In this document: positions 30,256 to 36,786 of the stretch, piece by piece
How positions within the stretch are numbered: the first letter of the stretch is position 1
How the letters are laid out: each line of letters begins with the position of its first letter
DNA from: Chalciporus piperatus
Lineage: Eukaryota; Basidiomycota; Agaricomycetes; Boletales; Boletaceae
Length of the DNA stretch: 36,786 bases
Direction: 5' to 3'
Assembly: GCA_038093975.1 (NCBI GenBank)
Contig: JBBPTG010000238.1
Location: 1-36,786, forward strand
The notes under the pieces: generated by a model
Databases searched by the model: none
The model's input: only the letters and a program-made list of their open reading frames with translations
Told to the model about the DNA's origin: nothing
Program-made: the position numbers and the translations under genes

Positions 30256-31569
30256 TATTGTTATGACTGGGTCACAACACAGCGGGGACTTAAGGCAACA
30301 CTAAGCCTTGCGAAGGAATATGCTGAGTACTAAAGCTTAATTGCGGTGAAGCAACAAATGGATTAGACTGGGGTCTGTGATAAGTACAGGGCTACTTATA
30401 TACTATTTGAGAAGTGCGCACAGACCAACAGCCGAATAAGGAAATTACAAAGGGAAAGATAGATAAGGTAAATGGAACGATGATAAGAAAAGGTACCAGG
30501 CACGGATTAGGGTCTAGGCCATGACATCATTGCTGACTCATCTAAGTCTGGACCTTTGTCACGTGACCTGATTATGTAATAGTTTACGTAATGCTACAGG
30601 GACTACCGGAGCGGATTAAGATGAATCCGGCTTGACCCCTAAGTTGTAGACAAAGTCCAGAGTTCGAATACCGTTGTAGGCAAAAGTTTGAAAAGTTTTT
30701 AAATACTATAACCATTATCAACCTCGGTTACAGTCCACGACAGATGAACGACCATGTTATGACAGACGGATACGATGTTGGGGTGTCACAAGAAAGACAC
30801 GACCGAAGGAAAGACGATGGAAAGACGATGGAAAGACGACAAGCGAAGGAGGGTGAATTGATAACCGATCGATAGCGGGATGTGATCTCAGTCACAACGT
30901 TACTATCCCACGGGCCGTCACGCCAGCATTAATGGAAAACAAACCTGGCCCCTCCGGGTCCAGGAATTTCCTTCGTTTCTGCAAGCATACTGTATGTACA
31001 GCCTTTTGTCCAGGTTTTAGTGGTTTCGTCTGCCTAGAGTACTCTACACCTTCAGATTTCTCTTTCCCCTGTGCTTCGACTTATAGATATCGACTCCTGC
31101 TGGTATTTAGTTCATGCTATATGACTCTCTGGCTGTTTAATTAATGTCTTCCAACTCCAGAATGAAGATGTCTTTCGCCCGTCCACTTCCCTGAGTCCTA
31201 GAAAACCCAAATGCGAACGTGAAATCCCAGCTGTGCAGTATGAACTAAAACTTCGGAACGGTCTTCCCGCGAAAGGAAAGCCGACAATAGGACGGATGCA
31301 TCGAGCGAATGCGCAGGCAGGTTGACACTAGTGATCGCCTCAGACTCAGAGACGTTGCTCAGAGGTCCTGCGCAGGCGCCGTATGGACCTCTTTCCGGAA
31401 ATGCTAAGCGCCGCTGCGATGCCCGAGGAAGTTTTGGTGATTTTCAAAGTGTTGTTCCAGGTTGCCATCCAAGTCAGCAATGTAGAAAGCACTAGAATCC
31501 GACGATACAACGGAGCGATCGCCGATGGTTGGACATCAGGGAAAGTTCACCACGTACAGTCGACTCCCT
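30256..31569. other. intergenic, possible decayed LTR sequence
   Basis: No gene seen. A minus-strand TATATAAG (near 30393), a TGACTCA (near 30533) and a CACGTGACC (30561) repeat the word set of the LTR-like segment at 28.4-29.0 kb in the opposite order, suggesting an old LTR on the minus strand ending near 30256. A short tandem repeat, GAAAGACGATG x3, lies at 30809-30841. Confidence 0.3.
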
Positions 31570-31706
31570 CATAACCCATGCCAGGTATAACCCATACTCC
31601 CTTGTAACCCATACATTTTTGGATTTCCCAAGTTGGTTTGCAGGGATTTTGGGATCATATCCCATATCCCATACCCCATAGGTTTTGTGGGCAGGTATGG
31701 GTTATG
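31570..31706. repeat. 137-bp inverted-repeat element, MITE-like
   Basis: CATAACCCATGCC (31570-31582) is mirrored by GGTATGGGTTATG (31694-31706), 12 of 13 bases. The interior is full of ACCCATA and CCCATAT words. It may be a miniature transposon; no target-site duplication was established. Confidence 0.45.
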
Positions 31707-31751
31707 GTAAGGGGTGGATAATGCCGAGGCTGTCCAAAATAGGAAATTATT

Positions 31752-31982
31752 GTGATTTTGTATGAAAATGTTTTCTTCTCGTTGGCTTCGATGAACATCA
31801 CGGAACTTCTGAACCCAGCTGACGAGACACACAACATGGTTGGGGCAACAGACGAGGATATTTTCGAGTCCGTGATGGATGCAAAGAAGTTGAGGGAGAT
31901 GAATAGAGGTGATGATGATGATATTGACTCTGTGTCCACACCGGATCCCAGTGCCCACACATCGCGAAGTGGGCAGCAATAA
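31752..31982 (+). pseudogene. fragment resembling the C-terminal tail of a Tigger/pogo (DDE-1) transposase
   Basis: The open frame carries NITELLNPADETHNM, then ATDEDIFESVMDAKK and an Asp-rich run (GDDDDID). An acidic LLNP...TDEDI...VMDA tail is familiar from fungal CENP-B/Tigger-like transposases. No DDE catalytic part is visible upstream, so this is a relic. Identification is from memory of the motif and moderate at best. Confidence 0.35.
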
Positions 31983-32205
31983 TTTTGTGGAAATATGTCG
32001 GGGCATTTGACGACTTGTTCGCCCACAAGCTAGAGGTTATTACCTTGTGTTGGGGTCATTTGGATAGCGGACTTGGGCGGTTGAGATGCAGGATACCAAA
32101 TTTACTGATTATTTTACTTAGCTTCATAAACCTACTATATCAATACTATGAAAGCTTAATATGAAAGGGAGAAAAATTTTACAAGTTCGAAGCGGTGGAT
32201 AGGGG
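31983..32205. other. AT-rich spacer before the gypsy LTR
   Basis: No feature recognised. The bases AGGGG (32201-32205) flank the LTR and would be half of a target-site duplication; the other half lies outside the window. Confidence 0.4.
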
Positions 32206-32673
32206 TGTTACGATCATTCATTCTTTCCTTTCTCATTACCTTGTACTAAGTCCTAGTCGCTGGTTCGAGTCCTGCCTAGGCCTCTTATTTCTTGCTTGCT
32301 TTAGTCAGCGGATGTTCTTCGATGTTCTTTCACATTCCATACTTCGTCATCGCTGACTCGTACTCTTACCAAGCATGACTCATTCCTATTCGTCATAGCT
32401 TGTTCTTACACATTCCAACCGGTTCCATGCCTGCCCTTAACTCGTTTCTCTACTTATATAAACCCTCGAGTTTCTCCTGTAACCTTAACTTAGACCTACG
32501 CAATCTAGCTTGGTCATTCCTTGCTTCCTGTGAACCCTCTGAGAGTCACCGTCCCACTCTTGAACGGACGCTAGGCCTTAACGTGGACATCCCATCGTTA
32601 GGCTACCTTTGAAACCCTTGCTTTGACTAGGCTTTTGTGTCTACGCTTTGACCTGCCCGGCACAAGCGTAACA
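32206..32673 (+). repeat. gypsy 5' LTR (468 bp)
   Basis: Starts TGTTACG and ends CGTAACA, a perfect 7-bp terminal inverted repeat. It contains TGACTCG and TGACTCA (32376-32382), a TATA box at 32455, and a GGTTCGAGTCC word (32264-32274) that is a perfect Pol III B-box match. The following AAAGGTCTAAG is in the primer-binding position. Confidence 0.85.
32455..32462 (+). promoter_or_regulatory. TATA box of the gypsy LTR
   Basis: TATATAAA followed by CCCTCGAG; transcription should start near 32485. From there to the ATG at 33106 no ATG occurs in any frame. Confidence 0.65.
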
Positions 32674-32721
32674 AAAGGTCTAAGTTACCCCTGAAGGCTA
32701 CCTTCGCTGTAGACCTCCACC

Positions 32722-34014
32722 ATTTCCCAACGACCTCGCCTCGACACCTCTCGCTGGGGCCCCCCACGAGAGACCGCTAATCCACAGAACCCCGAATCTT
32801 CTGACTCGGGCTCACCTGAAGAGGAAGACCCCTCTAACCCCTACGACACCTCGGATCTTTACGACGAACCAATCACCACCCAAGAGGAACAAGAAGAAAC
32901 CCTTCACCTCTCCCACGAATTTTCCTCAGCTGTAACCATCCCAAGGTCACCAACACCACCGTCACCGACCCCAATATCCCGAAGAGCTCCACAGTTCCCT
33001 GTGTCGCCTGCTCCCCCACGAACCCCAGCTTTCCCCACTCCTTCCCTTCCCGCGCCCGCATTTGCACCGGGAGCGTATCAGATACCCCCTACCTTCGTAA
33101 ATCCCATGTCGTCCTCAAAACCCACTGAACTCCGCATCGGAGCCCCGGACGCCTTTGATGGCTCCTTCGAGAAAAGCACCGCTTGGATGAATTCCATCCA
33201 ATTCTATCTCACCGTCAACGGCGACGTATACAACACAGATCCCAAGAAGATCGCCTTCGCCTTATCCTACATGTCTAAAGGATCAGCGGCCACCTGGGCT
33301 GCCACCTTCCGCCGCAAAGCCATCACCGGCGCTACCGTCACCATGGGCACTTGGGCCCAATTTATCACTGATTTCGAAACGGCATTCAAACATCACGATA
33401 CCGTAGGAAATGCCGTTGCCTGGCTTTCCACCAAACGCATGAAACCTCTCAAGAACGGAGAGTATTCCCCTTCCCTCTCGGAATTTATTTCGAGTTTCCA
33501 AAACCAAGTCGCCCTGTCTGGCATCATCGACAACAACGTCCTAATCGGATATTTCTCCGCAGGGATACCTATCTCCCTTATGAGAAGAGTCAATAGCATG
33601 GATACCGTCCCTACCACGATCGAGGATTGGTACAAACGCACCACCCAGTTCCAGACTCAATGGGAACATGCCAATGAAATCGCGAATCGCAATCGTAACC
33701 CCGCCAAACCTTTCCGTCCATTCTCCTCTGCCAATCACTCTACCCCCGCCAGAGATCCCAATGCCATGGACGTCGACGCCATCCGTATCTCCAAGCTCAC
33801 TCCTGAGGAGCGGAAACGCTGCCAGGAGAAGGGACTCTGCTTCCGCTGCAGGAAAGCTGGACATCGGTCCAACGCCTGCCCAGAATTCTCCTCAAACCAG
33901 AAAACCCCGAGGAAGGTTCAAAAGGTTGAGGAAGAAATTCCCTCGCTGATCGAGATAGATGATGAGGATGAAACCACCGTTCGTAAAGTAGCCTTTGTCA
34001 CAAAGGGTTTTTAG
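32722..34014 (+). CDS. gypsy Gag, start codon apparently changed to ATT
   Basis: The frame opens after TAG at 32710-32712 and runs to TAG at 34012-34014. An ATT at 32722 sits in the context CCACC-ATT-TCC, exactly where a start would be expected. The first true ATG in the frame is 33106 (MSSSKPTEL). The 128-codon lead has an acidic part (SPEEEDPSNPYDTSDLYDE) and a Pro-rich part, a normal gag N-terminal composition. The capsid region spans about 33130-33690 (DAFDGSF, AATWAATF, WYKRTTQFQ). A zinc knuckle, CFRCRKAGHRSNAC (CX2CX4HX4C), lies at 33838-33879. Gag packages the element RNA into particles. It either starts at 33106, losing the lead, or uses ATT weakly. Confidence 0.8.
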   Translation: MSQRPRLDTSRWGPPRETANPQNPESSDSGSPEEEDPSNPYDTSDLYDEPITTQEEQEETLHLSHEFSSAVTIPRSPTPPSPTPISRRAPQFPVSPAPPRTPAFPTPSLPAPAFAPGAYQIPPTFVNPMSSSKPTELRIGAPDAFDGSFEKSTAWMNSIQFYLTVNGDVYNTDPKKIAFALSYMSKGSAATWAATFRRKAITGATVTMGTWAQFITDFETAFKHHDTVGNAVAWLSTKRMKPLKNGEYSPSLSEFISSFQNQVALSGIIDNNVLIGYFSAGIPISLMRRVNSMDTVPTTIEDWYKRTTQFQTQWEHANEIANRNRNPAKPFRPFSSANHSTPARDPNAMDVDAIRISKLTPEERKRCQEKGLCFRCRKAGHRSNACPEFSSNQKTPRKVQKVEEEIPSLIEIDDEDETTVRKVAFVTKGF

Positions 34015-34044
34015 ACCGGGAAGCTCTGCCGACGCAAGCTTCCC
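34005..34044 (+). promoter_or_regulatory. programmed -1 ribosomal frameshift signal between gag and pol
   Basis: The heptamer GGGTTTT at 34005-34011 fits the X XXY YYZ rule in the gag frame (G GGT TTT) and ends directly at the gag TAG. A 6-nt spacer (34012-34017) is followed by an 8-bp perfect stem: GGGAAGCT (34018-34025) with AGCTTCCC (34037-34044), 11-nt loop. The -1 frame is open through the gag stop and runs into pol. Loop CGAC could pair with GTCG at 34073-34076 to make a pseudoknot; that part is speculative. Confidence 0.75.
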
Positions 34045-36786
34045 CAGTCACGTGTGCACCTGTACTTGTAAAGTCGCGAAAGCGCTCTATGCAAATTCCC
34101 ATACAGATTATCGTTCCCTCACACACGATGAAAGCCGTCGAAACCCGCGCCCTCATTGATAGCGGCGCAGACATCTCCTGCATCGATTGGGCCTTCGTAC
34201 GTAAAAATCGAATCCCAACCACTCGACTCGAAACCCCCATTCGAGTTCGAAACGTCGACCAAATCGCAAACAAAAGCGGAATGATACTCTTCACCACCAC
34301 CCTCTTCCTCGACATTGAAGGACTTGCGCAAGAAGTAACCTTCCACGTCATGAACTGCGGAAACGAAAACGTCATCCTAGGTCTCCCATGGCTCGAAAAG
34401 GCTAACCCAATCATCGATTGGCGTCGACGAACCCTCTCACTGTCAGAATCTATCGACGAGTCAAAAAGGTTATATGCTATGCACGCTTCAGCCTGTAAAA
34501 CCAATGACCGACTCTTCACTCGACCTACTCCTCCCCCTCGACACTCCTATGTAACCCCGGAAATCGACAAACAACTCTATGACTACCTAGATTCTGAGAC
34601 CGAATCCACCTTCCTCAATCGCGCCTATGAAAACCATACCCTAAACCGCATCATTCGTTGCGGCTCACGCTTTGTCCCAAACCACGTTGTTGCTCGCCTC
34701 ACCAGAGCTACGGAACTTGCAATCGCGGCCGAACTGGCCAAACCTAAATCTACCCTTCCGAGAGAATATGCCAAATACGCCTCGGTTTTTGACGAACCTT
34801 CGGCCGGCCACCTTCCTCCGTCTCGAATTTACGACCACGAGATTAACCTGAAGGAATCCTTCGTCCCCAAAATCGGGAAACTCTATCCGCTATCCCCAGA
34901 CGAGAAAAAGCCACAGAAGACTTCCTTGAAGAAAATCTTCGCACCGGAAAGATACGTCCTTCCAATTCCCCCCAAGCATCTCCCTTCTTCTTTGTCAAAA
35001 AGAAAGACGGAAAACTCCGACCCTGTCAAGACTATCGATATCTGAATGAACACACTACCCGCGACGCCTACCCTCTTCCCCTTATTGGAGATCTCGTTGA
35101 CAAACTCAAAGACGCTAAGATCTTCACCAAATTCGACGTACGATGGGGTTACAATAATGTCCGTATCAAAGACGGACACCAATGGAAAGCTGCCTTCCTC
35201 ACTCACAAAGGCCTCTTTGAACCGACTGTGATGTTCTTTGGGCTGAACAACTCCCCGGCTACCTTCCAACGCTTCATGAACGACTCTTTTAGAGACATGA
35301 TAGCTGAAGGATGGCTCGTCATCTATATGGACGACCTTCTCATCTTCTCCCCCGACGACACCACTCACACTGTTCGCACCCAACGAATTCTCGAGCGCAT
35401 GCAAGAGCTAGATCTCCATCTTCGCTTGGAGAAATGCAACTTTGCCGTAAGCGAGGTTGAATATCTCGGCATGATCGTCCGCCCAGGAGAGCTTGCCATG
35501 GATCCCATCAAACTCGACGGCATCTCTCAATGGCCCATCCCCTCCACCGTTAAGGAAGTTCGCTCATTCCTTGGCTTCGCCAACTTCTACCGACGTTTTA
35601 TCCCAAACTACTCTTTGGTCGCTCGCCCTCTGATCGATCTAACCAAAAAGGACCATCGATGGGATTGGACCAATGCCTGCCAAAATGCCTTCGCTCGCCT
35701 GAAACAGATGTTCTTGGCGAAACCCGTCCTGCGATTCCCTGACCTCTCCAAACCCTTCGCCGTCGCGACTGATGCCTCCAAATTTGCCTCTGGAGGAATA
35801 CTCCTCCAAACCGACGCCAACGGCGATTGGCATCCCTGTTCGTATCTCTCCCAGTCCTTCGGTGACGCAGAGCGAAATTACGATATTTACGATCGTGAAC
35901 TTCTTGCTGTCATTCGCGCACTAAAGACCTGGCGGCACTACCTCCATGGCTCCCCCTTCCCCGTCCAGGTGTTCACCGATCACAAAAACCTGACCTACTT
36001 TCGCCAACCCCAGAACCTGAACCGTCGGCAAGCCCGCTGGCTCCTTGACCTTGCCGACTTTGACTTAAAATGATCCACGTCCCTGGCTCGTCCCTCGCCG
36101 GTCCTGATGCCTTATCTAGGCGTGCTGATCACTTCCCCACTGACGCCGATGACAATGCGGGTACCACTCTGCTACCACCCTCGCTATTCGTCCGTGTCAT
36201 TGACTCTGTGATGAACAATCACATCTCCAATCTTTCCAAGGACGACCCGTTTCTCCTCACGGCGTTGCAGGCCATTGACGGTGACATCCCTGCACCTTTC
36301 CGCTCTAGACTGGCAGATTGGCAGATGACTAACGGCGTCCTGACCTATCAAGGTCGTGTCTACATCCCACCGGATGAAGACCTACGTCGCACCGTAGTCC
36401 AACGATGCCATGATCATCCCACCGCCGGCCACCCTGGCTATCTCAAGACTCGGCAATTAGTCGCCGCTGAGTTTTGGTGGCCCGGACTTGCCCAATTCGT
36501 TCGCAAATACGTAGAAGGATGCGCAACTTGCCAACAGAATAAGGCAAACACACATCCAACCACCCCTCCTCTGATGCCAATACCCTCAAAGAGTTCTAAA
36601 CCATTCCAACAAGTGTCCTGTGATCTCATCACCGACCTACCCATTTCCAATGGCTTTGATTCTCTGTTGGTCGTGGTCGACCACGGGCTTACAAAAGGGG
36701 TAATTCTTTGCCCTACCAAGAAAACCGTCACGGCCGAAGGGATCGCTTCCCTCTTTTTCCACAAAGTCTACTTAAGATTCGGTCTT
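34011..36786 (+). pseudogene. gypsy Pol (protease, RT, RNase H, integrase), two frameshifts, 3' end outside
   Basis: The segment entered by -1 frameshift carries protease (ALIDSGADISCID near 34155) and the connection to RT. The frame then changes at the A run 34905-34909 (GAGAAAAAGCC). In the new frame RT continues ([30 protein letters not shown] near 35327), then RNase H ([27 protein letters not shown]). A second change at the A run 36067-36070 (TTAAAATGA) moves the frame again; it continues IHVPGSSLAGPDALSR, then the integrase HHCC finger (HDHPTAGH, CATCQQNK) and the first catalytic Asp (SCDLITDLP), to the window edge. Both breaks are the loss of one A. No in-frame stop otherwise, so decay is slight. 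Confidence 0.9.

Larger units (their letters stand above)
32206..36786 (+). mobile_element. Ty3/gypsy LTR retrotransposon, 5' part, cut by the window end
   Basis: 5' LTR, gag with a CCHC knuckle, a -1 frameshift signal, then protease, reverse transcriptase, RNase H and the start of integrase in gypsy order. The gag start codon appears lost and pol carries two single-base frameshifts, so this copy looks recently disabled, or the assembly has homopolymer errors. The integrase end and the 3' LTR lie beyond 36786. Confidence 0.92.

Noticed and set aside
34905..34910. Programmed frameshift within RT at GAGAAAAAGCC
   Set aside because: Only five A bases are present, so the A AAA AAG heptamer is not formed, and a programmed shift between protease and RT would be unusual. 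A single-base loss explains it.

Overview
The window looks like repeat-rich accessory sequence from a basidiomycete fungus, most likely an agaricomycete. The evidence is the gene style (many exons split by GT-AG introns of about 42-74 bp), a KDZ-type transposase of the kind expanded in that group, Ty1/copia and Ty3/gypsy retroelements, and proline-rich nuclear-type proteins. Exon structures were worked out by hand from splice signals plus frame continuity. Family assignments rest on motifs, not on a database search.

Layout. Positions 1-600 hold only a doubtful gene end. Positions 607-2504 are a 33-bp minisatellite (about 57 copies), with a decayed margin to about 2860. At 3025-3104 there is a terminal-repeat-like sequence with a hairpin, then subterminal CCTC-rich repeats. 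Next come an 11-exon KDZ transposase fused to a C-terminal Ulp1-type cysteine protease (3396-7748, +) and a two-exon small basic protein on the other strand (7749-8448, -); the two stop codons abut with no base between them. Three further multi-exon plus-strand genes follow: a 1296-aa proline-rich protein (9159-13450), a protein with two tandem RNase H1 N-terminal (viroplasmin-like) domains (13661-14835) and a 158-aa basic-tailed protein (15320-15944). At 16449-16470 the terminal-repeat-like motif of 3025 recurs in inverted orientation, and again at 27588-27609. This raises the possibility that 3.0-16.5 kb (or up to 27.6 kb) is one gene-carrying KDZ element. A 519-aa uncharacterised gene (16505-18245) follows.

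The second half is mostly mobile elements and decay. An XPG/GEN1-like nuclease gene (19613-20651, -) keeps its catalytic acids but is cut short. A nearly intact Ty1/copia element (20925-26998, -) has 239-bp LTRs differing at 4 positions and a single 1754-aa gag-pol frame. Positions 27.0-32.2 kb hold dispersed repeats, a second copy of the terminal motif, an LTR-like promoter with nine TGACTCA sites, unassigned minus-strand coding-like stretches, a 137-bp inverted-repeat element and a Tigger-like transposase scrap. From 32206 to the window end lies the 5' part of a Ty3/gypsy element: LTR, gag, a textbook -1 frameshift signal, and pol broken by two single-base losses in A runs.

How the parts may work together is inference. 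The KDZ-Ulp1 protein and its back-to-back basic partner look like a transposition module, and the next genes (basic, proline-rich, nucleic-acid-binding type) could be passengers or accessories moved with it.
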